From assembly GCA_025356435.1 (NCBI GenBank), contig JANXSY010000160.1, positions 51,839 through 115,838 on the forward strand: DNA of 64,000 nt. The letters are read 5' to 3'. This document shows positions 26,308 to 34,350 of the stretch, piece by piece (the stretch's first letter is position 1; each line of letters opens with the position of its first letter). Below the pieces are notes generated by a model. The model had not been told where the DNA came from, made no database searches, and worked only from the letters and a program-made list of their open reading frames with translations. The position numbers and the translations under genes were made by a program. The stretch comes from Isosphaeraceae bacterium (lineage in GTDB: Bacteria > Planctomycetota > Planctomycetia > Isosphaerales > Isosphaeraceae).

Positions 26308-26799
26308 ATGGACTCGAAGGAACCGCGCCGCGCATCGGCCTCGCGCTCGACGCTGGCGATCATCACCGACCCCGGCCAGGCGAATCCGTTCGGGTCGATC
26401 CACGGCGGGGTCATCCTCCGGCTCGCCGACGAATGTGGGGCGTTGGCCGCGTTTCGCCACTCGGGCGGACCGGTTGTCACCACCGCCGCGATTGACGGAT
26501 TCGTCTTCATCGACCCGGTTCGCGTCGGCGAACGTGTCGAACTCATCTCGGAAGTCACTTACGTCGGCCGGACGTCAATGGAAGCTCGAATTGACGTTTA
26601 CGCCGAGTCAATGAGCGATCCCAATCCGCGTAAAGTCGGCTCCGGGTATGGCGTTTACGTTTCGCTCGATCCGTCAGGCAACCCTTGTCCCGTACCGCCC
26701 CTGCTCTCGGAGACCGAGGCCGACCTCGTACGGGACGAGGCCGCCCGACACCGCCAGGCCGCGCGGCTGGCGCGAAGGGAGGCCGAGCGGGGGCGGTGA
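26308..26799 (+). CDS. Hotdog-fold acyl-CoA thioesterase
   Basis: 163 residues from MDSKEPRRASAS, chosen because AGGAG lies 9 bases upstream; an earlier ATG at 26266 is possible. The hotdog signature of the YciA/acyl-CoA hydrolase family is clear: NPFGSIHGGVILRLADE places the catalytic Asp, and VTTAAIDGFVFIDPVRVGE and YVGRTSMEARIDVYAE follow. These enzymes release free fatty acids from CoA in the cytoplasm; chain-length preference is unknown. The last roughly 30 residues form a charged Arg/Glu helix. The gene ends 5 bases before the stop of the convergent protease gene. Confidence 0.88.
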   Translation: MDSKEPRRASASRSTLAIITDPGQANPFGSIHGGVILRLADECGALAAFRHSGGPVVTTAAIDGFVFIDPVRVGERVELISEVTYVGRTSMEARIDVYAESMSDPNPRKVGSGYGVYVSLDPSGNPCPVPPLLSETEADLVRDEAARHRQAARLARREAERGR

Positions 26800-26804
26800 G
26801 CGGG

Positions 26805-28187
26805 TCAGTACGAATACCGCTTGCCCGGCTTCCGGCCGTTGCCCGCCTCGGGCTGGGCACCCCGCGCCAACTCGATCTGAACCGCGAGCCAGACGAACGA
26901 AAGGAGCGCGACGCCCAAGGCCCAGAGCCCCATGTCCTTCTTGAGCAAGGTGTCATAGAAGCCGTGGAGCAGCATCGGCACCGCGAGCACGCGGAGCATG
27001 AACAGCCCGAAGCCCCCGGCGTCTTCTATCGCCTCGTAAGAGTCGAGGTTCCGCGCGATGGCGATCCCGACCGAACCCGCCCACATCGCGTGCAGGGCAA
27101 CGCACGAGATGAAGCGGACAAAATAAATGTCGACGCATAACATACCATTATACGTATTTGACGAGTACATGATCCCTTCTGAGACCCCGAAGCCGATGCC
27201 CGAGGCCAGGCCCCAGAGGCAAGCCCCTCGCCAGCCCATCGTGGCGTATCGTTTGAAGTAGACGAAAAGCGGGAGGGCCTTGCACAACTCTTCGCAGAGC
27301 CCGACGCCGAAGGTGAATCCGAACGCGCTCAGGAAGAAGTTGCTATTGGGGTCTTCGGCCGATTGGTACGACCAACCGATGAACATCAAGATCAAGAAGA
27401 CGATCGCCACGATCCCCCGTCCGATCCGAAGGAACCGGAATTGGGTACAGAACTGGACGGCGAGGAGCAGGAGAATTCCGATGGTGCCGGTGAACAGTCC
27501 GATCCCCAAGAGGTGCAAGGGGTTGGCCCGCTCGACCGAGAAGAAGAGCAGGATGAAGAGTAAGAACCCGACCGTGGCGAGCCCTGCATAGACCCAGTGT
27601 AACATCGAGTCGTGGGAGAGGTGGGCCCCTTCGAGCTTCCCGCCGGGCAACGCGGCCCACAACTGGTCTTTGTTGTCGCTCTGGAGGGCCTGGATCAGAC
27701 GTTCCTGCTCTTCCGGACTGGCCTTCTCCATCGTCTGCAAGAGCCGGTCCTTGAATGCTGTCTCGCCGTCCCCGACGAAGTGCGAGATGATGAGCGGAAC
27801 GAGCGCAAATACAAGTAAAAGGTAGGCATATTCGCGTATCGAAGACCCCGATCCCGACTGCTCGGGCCTGTACGTCTCTGGCTTCGAAGTCGGTCGTGAC
27901 TTCGACGGCCGGGGCCACTCGTCCTCCCGCCTCGTTGGCGAGGGGGTCGCATGGTAAGTCGAGGGTCGAACCGCGAACTCGTCGTCGAGGTTCGAGCTTG
28001 ATTCAGGCTTCGGCGCGGGGTCGGGCTCATCGAGTCCGTAGGGCAGCCCGTCGTCGAGGCTCAGATCGATCTCGGGCTTCGGGATCGTCAGGATCGACCC
28101 GCATTCGGGGCACTTCGTCCTCTTGCCCGCGAGTTCGTCACCTGCCCGAAGCGCCTTGCCGCATCCACAAGCGAAAGAAATCGGCAT
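26805..28187 (-). CDS. PrsW-family membrane protease with N-terminal zinc ribbon
   Basis: 460 residues. The first 30 form a zinc ribbon (FACGCGKALRAGD then KCPECG, CxC and CxxC), followed by a Pro/Ser-rich linker to about 115. A large membrane part (about 120-450) follows with eight or so helices. The PrsW active-site motif ExxxK appears as GLCEELCKALP, and a late HGFYD supplies the conserved His. PrsW proteases cut anti-sigma factors within the membrane; the target here is unknown. The chosen ATG begins MPISFACGCG; an ATG 15 codons upstream is less likely. The zinc ribbon may sense or bind a partner. Confidence 0.85.
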   Translation of the reverse strand: MPISFACGCGKALRAGDELAGKRTKCPECGSILTIPKPEIDLSLDDGLPYGLDEPDPAPKPESSSNLDDEFAVRPSTYHATPSPTRREDEWPRPSKSRPTSKPETYRPEQSGSGSSIREYAYLLLVFALVPLIISHFVGDGETAFKDRLLQTMEKASPEEQERLIQALQSDNKDQLWAALPGGKLEGAHLSHDSMLHWVYAGLATVGFLLFILLFFSVERANPLHLLGIGLFTGTIGILLLLAVQFCTQFRFLRIGRGIVAIVFLILMFIGWSYQSAEDPNSNFFLSAFGFTFGVGLCEELCKALPLFVYFKRYATMGWRGACLWGLASGIGFGVSEGIMYSSNTYNGMLCVDIYFVRFISCVALHAMWAGSVGIAIARNLDSYEAIEDAGGFGLFMLRVLAVPMLLHGFYDTLLKKDMGLWALGVALLSFVWLAVQIELARGAQPEAGNGRKPGKRYSY

Positions 28188-28378
28188 TGGTCTAGCCCCG
28201 ATTATTCCGGCGACTATTCGGACATATCGCATACCGTACTCGACCCGAAACGAATGTCGAGGGTCTAGTCTCCGAAACCGTTCGGGGCCTCAACCCACTT
28301 GAATCCTGCCGCGAGCGACGTTAGGAACGAGGGCCGTCAGAACTGTCCCGTCGCCGACGATCCTTCGCGGAGTCCTCC

Positions 28379-29572
28379 ATGCACACGACCTTCCCCGGCC
28401 TCGCCCTCCTTGGCTTGGCCTTCGCCCTCACCTCCGGGGCGGCCGAACCGAAGCTAGAGTTCGCCGTCCGGGGCCAGGGCTCCGCGCTCGACGGAACGCC
28501 TGTCGTCGTCCGTCTAGAGACACCTGTCGCCGTCGGCCCCTATCGACTCCAGACGGGCAAGGACCGATCTGTCGCCGCCTCGGTCTTCCGCGAGGGCAAC
28601 TCGACCTACCTCGCAGCCGTACTCGACGCGATCCCGGCCGAGGGCCAGGTCGTCTTCAATCTCGTCCCCGCCGATGCCGGCAAGGGCGTTCAACTCGTTT
28701 CGAAGGGGGACGACGTCGAGGTCACGATCGATGGCCTCCCATTCACGACCTACGTCAGTCGGACCGGCCCGAAGCCCTATTATTTCCCCTTGATCGGGCC
28801 GACCGGCCGGCCGATCACTCGCGCCTTCCCGATGAAAGACGTCGCCGGCGAGAAGCGAGACCACCCCCATCATCGGTCGATGTGGTTCACCCACGGCATG
28901 GTCAACGGGGTCGACTTCTGGTCCGAGCAGAAAGGGCACGGCTCGATCGTCGAGAAGACCAGATCCGTGACGTCCGCACCGCCCGCCTTCGGCCAGATCC
29001 GGACGACCGACGACTGGGTCGGCCCTGACGGCAAGGTCGTCTGCACCGACGAACGGACCGTGCGATTCTACGCCACCCCGACGGCGCGGATCATCGACTT
29101 CGACATCAGCCTCAAGGCGTCGAATGGGCCCGTCACCTTCGGCGACACCAAGGAGGGGATGTTTGGCGTCCGCGTCGCTACATCAATGGACGTCGACTCG
29201 AAGGGGGGGGGCAAGATCACCAACTCTGACGGCCTCAACGACGCGGCAGCCTGGGGCAAGCCCGCCCCTTGGGTTGACTACACCGGGCCGGTTGAGGGGG
29301 AGACGGTCGGGATCGCGATCCTCAACCATCCGAGCAGTTTCCGCTACCCGACGACCTGGCACGTCCGCACCTATGGCCTCTTCGCCGCGAACCCGTTCGG
29401 ATGGCACGACTTCGGGATGAAGACAGGTGGAGAGCACACGATCCCGCCCGGCGAGTCGATCCGGTTCGGCTATCGGGTGATCCTCCATAAGGGAGACACT
29501 CCGTCCGCCAGCATGGCCGCGGCCTATGAGGGCTATATCAAGCCGCCGACGGTCACGGTCAAGACCAAGTGA
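28379..29572 (+). CDS. Secreted DUF6807 (PmoA-like) family protein
   Basis: 397 residues with a signal peptide (about 1-20, LALLGLAFALTSGAA). The body matches the DUF6807 family: YYFPLIGPTGRPITRAFPM, RDHPHHRSMWFTHG and VDFWSEQKGHG, with GIAILNHPSSFRYPTTWHVR near the end. The His-rich DHPHHRS suggests a metal or substrate site. These proteins are common in Planctomycetes and Bacteroidetes beside sugar or plant-polymer genes; the activity is not established. The ATG has GGAG about 7 bases upstream. Its stop overlaps the 3' end of the cyclo-ligase gene by 14 bases, tail to tail. Confidence 0.88.
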   Translation: MHTTFPGLALLGLAFALTSGAAEPKLEFAVRGQGSALDGTPVVVRLETPVAVGPYRLQTGKDRSVAASVFREGNSTYLAAVLDAIPAEGQVVFNLVPADAGKGVQLVSKGDDVEVTIDGLPFTTYVSRTGPKPYYFPLIGPTGRPITRAFPMKDVAGEKRDHPHHRSMWFTHGMVNGVDFWSEQKGHGSIVEKTRSVTSAPPAFGQIRTTDDWVGPDGKVVCTDERTVRFYATPTARIIDFDISLKASNGPVTFGDTKEGMFGVRVATSMDVDSKGGGKITNSDGLNDAAAWGKPAPWVDYTGPVEGETVGIAILNHPSSFRYPTTWHVRTYGLFAANPFGWHDFGMKTGGEHTIPPGESIRFGYRVILHKGDTPSASMAAAYEGYIKPPTVTVKTK

Positions 29573-30143
29573 CGATCCGATCGGCGTCGGCCACGCCGTC
29601 GAGCCTCTGGTCGTGCGACTCGACGGGCAAGGCCGAGACCCACTGGCTCGTCAGGCAGAGCGACCAGCGCGGCACCTCGGCACGCAGGCGAGTCAGGAGG
29701 CGATCATAATGCCCGGCCCCGCGTCCGATCCGGTAGCAGCAATCGTCGAAGCCGAGCCCCGGGACGAGCACCCAGTCGACTTGGGTCACGTCGACTTCGG
29801 GCAGGTCTCGCCGGGGCTCGGGGATGCCGAGCGTCCCCCGGACGAAGTCGTCGGGAATCCGGCAGATCTCGTAGAGCGCCAGCCGGCCTTCGGCCTTGAC
29901 GACCCTCGGGCAGAGCAACCGCTTGCCCCGTTCGAGGGCGAGCCGAAGCATTGGCCCGGTGTCGAACTCCTCGGGGAAGGCCGAGGCATAGAGCAAGACC
30001 GAGGTCGCCTCACGAAAGCCTGGAAGGCAAGTGAGACGGTCGTTGAGGGCGGATTCCTCTCGGGCCCGGTCGTCGGCAGACATGGCGAGAATCCGGCCTC
30101 GGATCTCGTCGCGAAGTGCCCGCTTGGCGTCCCGGATCTCCAT
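29559..30143 (-). CDS. 5-formyltetrahydrofolate cyclo-ligase
   Basis: Converts 5-formyltetrahydrofolate to 5,10-methenyltetrahydrofolate with ATP, returning a stored folate to one-carbon metabolism. 194 residues from MEIRDAKRALRDEIRGR, which is the usual N-terminus; an ATG about 40 codons upstream would run through a strong hairpin. The family signature GFDDCCYRIGRGAGHYDRLL is intact, and KRLLCPRVV and LVPGLGFD lie where expected. A candidate structured RNA and a hairpin lie directly upstream. In many bacteria the 6S RNA gene sits at this position, which makes the context notable. Identification is secure. Confidence 0.93.
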   Translation of the reverse strand: MEIRDAKRALRDEIRGRILAMSADDRAREESALNDRLTCLPGFREATSVLLYASAFPEEFDTGPMLRLALERGKRLLCPRVVKAEGRLALYEICRIPDDFVRGTLGIPEPRRDLPEVDVTQVDWVLVPGLGFDDCCYRIGRGAGHYDRLLTRLRAEVPRWSLCLTSQWVSALPVESHDQRLDGVADADRIVTWS

Positions 30144-30162
30144 CGATGGGCCTCTATGAGAT

Positions 30163-30206
30163 CGGCCCACCCACGACCCCGAAGGCTCGGGGGCATGGGT
30201 GGGCCG
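30163..30206 (-). terminator. Long GC-rich hairpin upstream of the cyclo-ligase
   Basis: An 11-base perfect outer stem (30163-30173 with 30196-30206) encloses an inner 6-base stem (30177-30182 with 30187-30192) with a 4-base loop. It lies 20 bases before the cyclo-ligase start on the transcribed strand and directly after the candidate structured RNA. There is no U-tract. It could end the upstream RNA or lower read-through into the gene. Confidence 0.5.
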
Positions 30207-30390
30207 AATAATACCTCCACCGCAATGCCGTCGGCGTGCTTTTGAGAACCCGCATTTCAAGTGGGTGCCTTAGACCGAAACGGACAAGCCGAATGGTCGT
30301 GAATTGGCTCCCATCTGGTTCTCATTGGTTCGCCAAAAGTGATCACCCCTAACGAACATGGCAGAGGTAGTGACCGGCCGAAGCCGGACA
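30207..30390 (-). ncRNA. Candidate structured RNA, 6S-like, upstream of the cyclo-ligase
   Basis: About 184 nt with no credible reading frame. From the inferred 5' end it begins with a CCGGC-TTCG-GCCGG tetraloop hairpin. A closing stem follows: TACCTC plus TGCC (30360-30369) pairs with GGCA (30226-30229) and GAGGTA (30212-30217). Inside is a large bubble, then an apical rod starting with GAGAACC (30317-30323) paired with GGTTCTC (30244-30250), followed by TGGGAGCC/GGCACCCA and GACC/GGTC. A closing stem, a central bubble and a bulged rod form the 6S RNA plan, and 6S genes often precede this cyclo-ligase gene. The assignment is inference; alternatives are a leader or another regulatory RNA. Confidence 0.4.
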
Positions 30391-30396
30391 CGACTC

Positions 30397-30425
30397 AATA
30401 TAGGCCTGCGCCCGGGCGTCTGCAA
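30397..30425 (-). promoter_or_regulatory. Promoter-like sequence for the 6S-like RNA
   Basis: On the minus strand TTGCAG (30420-30425) and TATATT (30397-30402) are separated by exactly 17 bases. The -10 matches the sigma-70 consensus at five of six positions; the -35 keeps the TTG. The predicted start falls near 30390, at the beginning of the tetraloop hairpin of the RNA candidate. Confidence 0.45.
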
Positions 30426-30479
30426 GGCCGACCGATCGGGATTCTCCTAACTGTCCGGCCCTCGCCACTTTGAGTCTGT

Positions 30480-31253
30480 TCAACCCGCGTGTGACGACCC
30501 GCGATCGGCGACCGCCCCACCGTTAAGCCGGCGGATCTGGTCACGGAGGCGTCCGGCCTCCTCGTAATCTTCAAGGGCGATCGCCCGTTCGAGCTGCTGC
30601 TCGATCCGCTCGACTGGCCCCACGGGCCGCTCGCGATCGACCTCCTTGCGCCAGCGGAGCAGGAAGGCGAGTTCCAGGCACTCCCCCTCGTTCTCGGCCT
30701 CGTTATGGTCGCGGAGGAAGGCCCTGATCCCCTCGATCCCCTCGTCGATCGCCTCAAGGGCGGTCCGGTGGTCGTCTTTCGCGAGGGCTTCAAGGCCCAG
30801 GGCACGCGAGCGCATCACCGTGACGTAGGGCCGATACTTGTCGAAGTGCCTGCGATCGCGGTCCCGGGCCGCGTGCTCGCGGACGAAGGCGAACAGTTCG
30901 AGGTTCCGCGTTGTGTCACGCGCCACCATGTCGAATCGCTGGAGGTGAAACGAGGCGAGATAGCGGTGATAATACTGCATTCCCTCCCGCATCAGGCTCG
31001 CGCAGGCTTCGGCGTCGAGGCTGTAACTCCCTTCTTTCTGTCGACCGGCCTTGGCCTTGTGGTAGTCGAGGAGGGACTCGAATCCGAACGGCCGAATGCC
31101 ATCGGGACGGCCCGCCATCTCCATCTGGAACAAGCCGAGGTCGATACGCATCTGGATCTTGTCCTTACCGTCGATCCCATCGACGATCCGGACCTGCAAG
31201 TCATCGGAGTCATAATCCCATCCGTCCAGGATGGGTGTAACGTCTTTACTCAA
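30480..31253 (-). CDS. UVR (UvrB/UvrC) motif protein
   Basis: About 257 residues. The C-terminus holds a UVR motif (RIEQQLERAIALEDYEEAGR), the coiled pair of helices by which UvrB and UvrC interact; the rest is unlike nuclease or helicase domains. The N-terminal region has KDKIQMRIDLGLFQMEMAGR and a long helical centre with many Arg, Glu and Tyr residues. Similar stand-alone proteins are found in planctomycetes; their role is unknown, perhaps as an adaptor like McsA. I chose TTG at 31253 because GGGAGA lies about 7 bases before it; the ATG at 31298 has no such site. It lies 183 bases downstream of the DUF4912 gene on the same strand. Confidence 0.78.
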   Translation of the reverse strand: MSKDVTPILDGWDYDSDDLQVRIVDGIDGKDKIQMRIDLGLFQMEMAGRPDGIRPFGFESLLDYHKAKAGRQKEGSYSLDAEACASLMREGMQYYHRYLASFHLQRFDMVARDTTRNLELFAFVREHAARDRDRRHFDKYRPYVTVMRSRALGLEALAKDDHRTALEAIDEGIEGIRAFLRDHNEAENEGECLELAFLLRWRKEVDRERPVGPVERIEQQLERAIALEDYEEAGRLRDQIRRLNGGAVADRGSSHAG

Positions 31254-31436
31254 GCCAATCTCCCAGCGCAAGAGGTTCCACTCTCGGGCGCAAATCAACC
31301 CATCAGTTCTACGATGCAGGGCAGGCGCCCGTGCGATTCTATTTCGTGGGGGTCAACAAAGCAAACGCCGCAGCACCGCCCCGTATCTGAACAGGGAAGG
31401 CACCACGGCGTCGTTAATGACCCTCGGGAACGAGAC

Positions 31437-32495
31437 TTACAGCTCGTTGCCGTCGTGAATCATCGGCTCGAGTTCCTTGGTGTTGCGCTCCACCGCGAGG
31501 ACGATCGTCCGCTCCTCGATGCCATCGTGGCTCGAGGCCACGGCGGGGATGATCTGCCGGGAGTCGGGCAGGGCGAACCGGACCGTGAACGTCCCATCGG
31601 GGCGGAGCTGGACGTGCTCGCCCTGGAGCGTCACCTTCGCGTTCGGCTCAGTCGAGCCGTAGACGATCAGCTCGGCGTCGATCTCGAAGTGGAACCCGCG
31701 AGCGACCGAGGTGAGCGTCCCGGCCCCCAGGCTCTGAAGCGACAGACTCTGCATGGGACGGCGGAGTCGCTCTTCGAAGAGGTCCCGGAGGTCGCTGGAG
31801 ACACCCGTCGAGCTCGACCCCCCCGACTGGTGGAAGATCTTCTGAAACTGATCCTGGACGCTCGACCAATTCTCGTCGAGAGTATCGGATACGCCCGCCT
31901 TGGGCGTGCTGACAACGTTGGACCGCGCGAGGACAAAGAACTTGCCGTTGCGGGCGAGGTAGCCGATGTCGACCCGGAACGACCGGGGCGGCGTGGCGAC
32001 GTCAATGTACCAGTTGTTCACACCACCGTGGATCGAGATGTCGCGGATATGCCGCTCGCTGGAGGAGGTCGTGTCTTCGCTGGTCACGTCCATCAGCCGC
32101 AGGATCGGCCGGGCCGCGTGCCATTCCTGACCGAGCGCGGCTTGGGCGCGGGCCAGAGTCGTCCGGCTCAACTCCCAGTAGGCATGCAGCCAGAAAGGAT
32201 CGCGGACCATTACGATGATCCGATCCTTTACACACGCGTGCTCGAGCGGTCGGGGCGGGACATTCGCCAGCGGCCGGACAGGGACAGCGGGCGGAGTCGG
32301 CGCGGCCCGGCGGGCGGACACCGCCGCAGCCGGCTTTTCGGCAACCTTGGATTGGCCTTTCTTGGGCGGCGCGGTCGGCGTTAACGCGCGGATCAGCTGA
32401 TCTTTTCGCATCGCGTGCCAGCCGACGACCCCCTGTTCCTTGGCAATCCGCGCCAGAACCTTCTTATTCGAGTCCTTGAGCGAGTCGACGGTCAT
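31437..32495 (-). CDS. DUF4912 protein with Rho N-terminal-like domain
   Basis: 352 residues from MTVDSLKDSNKKVLARIAKE. The first 40 resemble the Rho_N/SAP-like three-helix domain (VVGWHAMRKDQLIRAL), a nucleic-acid-binding fold. An Ala/Pro-rich linker follows, then the DUF4912 region (about 85-200) with DRIIVMVRDPFWLHAYWELS and VNNWYIDVATPPRSFRVDIGYL. The C-terminal part ends in a beta-sandwich-like stretch (VYGSTEPNAKVTLQGEHVQL). DUF4912 proteins are of unknown function. The start was chosen over an earlier ATG at 32693 because the extension is low in conserved features. A terminator-ended leader-like RNA lies about 190 bases upstream. Confidence 0.82.
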   Translation of the reverse strand: MTVDSLKDSNKKVLARIAKEQGVVGWHAMRKDQLIRALTPTAPPKKGQSKVAEKPAAAVSARRAAPTPPAVPVRPLANVPPRPLEHACVKDRIIVMVRDPFWLHAYWELSRTTLARAQAALGQEWHAARPILRLMDVTSEDTTSSSERHIRDISIHGGVNNWYIDVATPPRSFRVDIGYLARNGKFFVLARSNVVSTPKAGVSDTLDENWSSVQDQFQKIFHQSGGSSSTGVSSDLRDLFEERLRRPMQSLSLQSLGAGTLTSVARGFHFEIDAELIVYGSTEPNAKVTLQGEHVQLRPDGTFTVRFALPDSRQIIPAVASSHDGIEERTIVLAVERNTKELEPMIHDGNEL

Positions 32496-32685
32496 GCGGG
32501 GCCACTCCGTCTCCGTCCGTTGGGGGGCGAGCATCGGCGGCCCGCTCGGACAGGACAAGGAACATGAGAATTCATCCGTGAGTGGTCCGATCCGAGAGGC
32601 TCCTTGCCGCCCGGACTGAGATCCCGACCCGGACCTCGTGGGACGACGCGGGATTTTCACCGCACACCCGAGACTCGTCCCCGCC

Positions 32686-32735
32686 AAAAACAAAAAAAGC
32701 GGCCGACCGACCGTTCTTTACGGTTGGACGCCGCT
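32686..32735 (-). terminator. Intrinsic terminator on the minus strand
   Basis: Read on the minus strand, AGCGGC near 32735 pairs with GCCGCT near 32700, with further pairing of the ACCGT/ACGGT arms around a short loop. Seven T residues and a second T-run follow, giving a classic Rho-independent terminator. No convincing gene ends here; the short promoter-led RNA does. Confidence 0.75.
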
Positions 32736-32832
32736 CAACTCTTGTTTAGCCGGACACTGAGCGGAAGGGTACGACATAAATGTCCCCGCACCGGCTCGAT
32801 GAAACTCGTTATTCGAGGCACAGCAAAAAGCT
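32690..32832 (-). ncRNA. Candidate small RNA or attenuated leader of the DUF4912 gene
   Basis: About 140 nt between a near-consensus promoter (32839-32867) and an intrinsic terminator (32686-32735), both on the minus strand, with no plausible coding frame. The centre folds as a bulged hairpin: GCCGG (32791-32795) with CCGGC (32749-32753), GCGG (32786-32789) with CCGC (32761-32764) and a GACA/TGTC tip. The DUF4912 gene begins about 190 bases beyond the terminator on the same strand. It may therefore be a stand-alone sRNA or a leader whose termination is regulated, such as a riboswitch. I match no known class. Confidence 0.45.
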
Positions 32833-32838
32833 TTTTGA

Positions 32839-32867
32839 ACAATAGCAGTCTTCAAGGCAACTGTCAA
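32839..32867 (-). promoter_or_regulatory. Near-consensus sigma-70 promoter
   Basis: On the minus strand a perfect TTGACA (32862-32867) and TATTGT (32839-32844) are separated by exactly 17 bases. Transcription should begin near 32832 and reach the terminator about 140 nt later. It is one of the strongest promoter matches seen in the window. Confidence 0.65.
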
Positions 32868-33037
32868 TAAAAAATCCGACCGAAACTCGGGACGACCGCC
32901 GTCTTGCATGATCCCGCCCCTTAAATCCGTGCCGCTCGGATGAGGCCAAAAGAAATTGACCCAGACCCGCTCGCAGGGAGGGATAAGCCCTCCCGATCGA
33001 CATTGTGAAAAATTTCTCGAATCCCCGGAGTGGATTG

Positions 33038-33065
33038 TTGACAAGGCCACCCACGCGGGTATAAC
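33038..33065 (+). promoter_or_regulatory. Promoter of the ATP synthase operon
   Basis: A perfect TTGACA (33038-33043) and TATAAC (33060-33065) are separated by 16 bases on the plus strand, about 110 bases before the first atp gene. The start should lie near 33072. Divergent from the small-RNA promoter about 170 bases to the left, it probably drives the whole operon. Confidence 0.7.
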
Positions 33066-33172
33066 TGGTCCTCCGCGAGGGCGAGGCTCGTCAGAAATCT
33101 CCTAAAAGATGACCGGTGCCGGGCCGGGTTCGATCGGTCCGCGACTCGACAAGGTTTCGGGGGTGTGCATTG

Positions 33173-33448
33173 GGTCGCCCCGAGTCCGACTCGAACGTTT
33201 CGGCAGGCGTCCAGTGGGCGTCTCGGATCACTTCAGTGGGGTTGGAGTTTGCCTTGCCGCCCCTTGGCGGGGGCTACCTCGACCGCCGCTGGGGGACCGG
33301 ATCGTTCTGGACAATCGTCGGGGCGATTCTCGGGTTTCTGATCGGCATGGCCCATCTCATGACGATCGCCCGCGTGGCGGCGAAACAAACGGCGACGGAA
33401 AAGTTGCGGGACGAGTCCAACGAATCGGGGCGGGCTGATCATGGCTGA
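33173..33448 (+). CDS. AtpZ/AtpI-like ATP synthase assembly protein
   Basis: About 91 residues with two membrane segments: WASRITSVGLEFALPPL-type helix 1, and helix 2 FWTIVGAILGFLIGMAHLM, connected by GGGYLDRRWGTGS. This is the AtpI/AtpZ pattern (two helices with a G-x-LDxxxGT loop). These small proteins help assemble the c-ring or bring in Mg. TTG at 33173 was chosen for the GGGGGTG just upstream; a GTG at 33116 would extend it. Its stop overlaps atpB by 8 bases, so it is the first cistron of the operon. Confidence 0.75.
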   Translation, partial: GRPESDSNVSAGVQWASRITSVGLEFALPPLGGGYLDRRWGTGSFWTIVGAILGFLIGMAHLMTIARVAAKQTATEKLRDESNESGRADHG

Positions 33449-34286
33449 AGCTCACGGATCTCATAACCCGCTTGAACACGCGATGGATCATCCCACGATC
33501 GAGCTGCCGTGGGGCTTCGGGGGGCGGGTTTTCGAACTCCCCCGGGTTCACACGGGGATTCCGATCGAGGGATTTCGCGACTTCCAGATCACCCGCTTCA
33601 TGGTGATGGAGGTCTTGGTCGCCCTCGCGATCATCCTTATCATGGTGCCGCTGTCTCGGCACGCGGCTAAGCGATCGGTGAGTCGGGGCGCGTTTATGAA
33701 CGCCTTCGAGGCTCTGGTGAGCTTTATCCGGGATAAAGTCGCCCGGCCGTCGATCGGCGGTCATGGGGCCGACGACTTCATTCCCTATCTGCTGACGGTC
33801 TTCTTCTTCGTCCTGTTCAACAACCTGTTCGGCATGATCCCGGGCGGGGCGTCGGCCACCGGAAACATCAACGTCACGGCCGTTCTGGCGATCGCCACCC
33901 TGGGGGCGGTGATCTTCGCTGGGATGCGCGAGTCGGGTCCAGTCCAATTCTGGATCAAGCTCGTGCCGACCATGGATGTGCCGATCTGGCTGAAGGTGTT
34001 CCTCTGGCCATTGATGTTCGTGATCGAACTCGCGGGCCTTTTGATCCGCCACTTCGTTCTTGCGGTGCGACTCTTCGCCAACATGCTTGCGGGCCACGTC
34101 GTGCTCGGCGTGATTCTCGGTTTCATCCTGCTCGCGGGCGGAAACCTCGCTTACTTTGTCACGCCGGCGAGCGTTCTCGGGGTGGTGCTACTAAGCTTCC
34201 TCGAATTGCTTGTCGCGTTCCTCCAGGCCTATATTTTCACTCTGCTTTCCGCGATGTTCATCGGCTCGGCCGTTCATCCACACTGA
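33441..34286 (+). CDS. atpB: ATP synthase F0 subunit a
   Basis: 281 residues, membrane stator subunit that forms the proton half-channels against the c-ring. The essential Arg lies in AVRLFANMLAGH, with FVLFNNLFGMIPG in the first part and LLVAFLQAYIFTLLSAMFI as the closing helix. The soluble N-terminus (about 1-45) is longer than in E. coli and includes His-rich MAEAHGSHNPLEHAMDH. It begins within the end of the assembly-protein gene. It belongs to a complete, canonically ordered atp operon. Confidence 0.96.
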   Translation: MAEAHGSHNPLEHAMDHPTIELPWGFGGRVFELPRVHTGIPIEGFRDFQITRFMVMEVLVALAIILIMVPLSRHAAKRSVSRGAFMNAFEALVSFIRDKVARPSIGGHGADDFIPYLLTVFFFVLFNNLFGMIPGGASATGNINVTAVLAIATLGAVIFAGMRESGPVQFWIKLVPTMDVPIWLKVFLWPLMFVIELAGLLIRHFVLAVRLFANMLAGHVVLGVILGFILLAGGNLAYFVTPASVLGVVLLSFLELLVAFLQAYIFTLLSAMFIGSAVHPH

Positions 34287-34350
34287 GTCTCGTCCGTTCC
34301 AATGAGGCCGAGATCGGCGCGTCGATCGACTGATCTTTGATCGTGTTCTC

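Noticed and set aside
30705..32384. 559-codon plus-strand frame opposite the UVR and DUF4912 genes
   Set aside because: Runs across two recognisable minus-strand genes and their spacer; composition is typical of antisense frames in high-GC DNA.
32978..32996. GGGAGGG/CCCTCCC hairpin upstream of the atp promoter
   Set aside because: No U-tract and no gene ending here on either strand; kept out as a terminator call.
33010..33030. tRNA-like TTC-GAATCC fragment
   Set aside because: No cloverleaf, acceptor stem or anticodon arm can be drawn around it.
32718..33050. Minus-strand frame of 110 codons in the gap before the atp operon
   Set aside because: It runs through a promoter and into a terminator stem, and its composition is unlike the surrounding genes.
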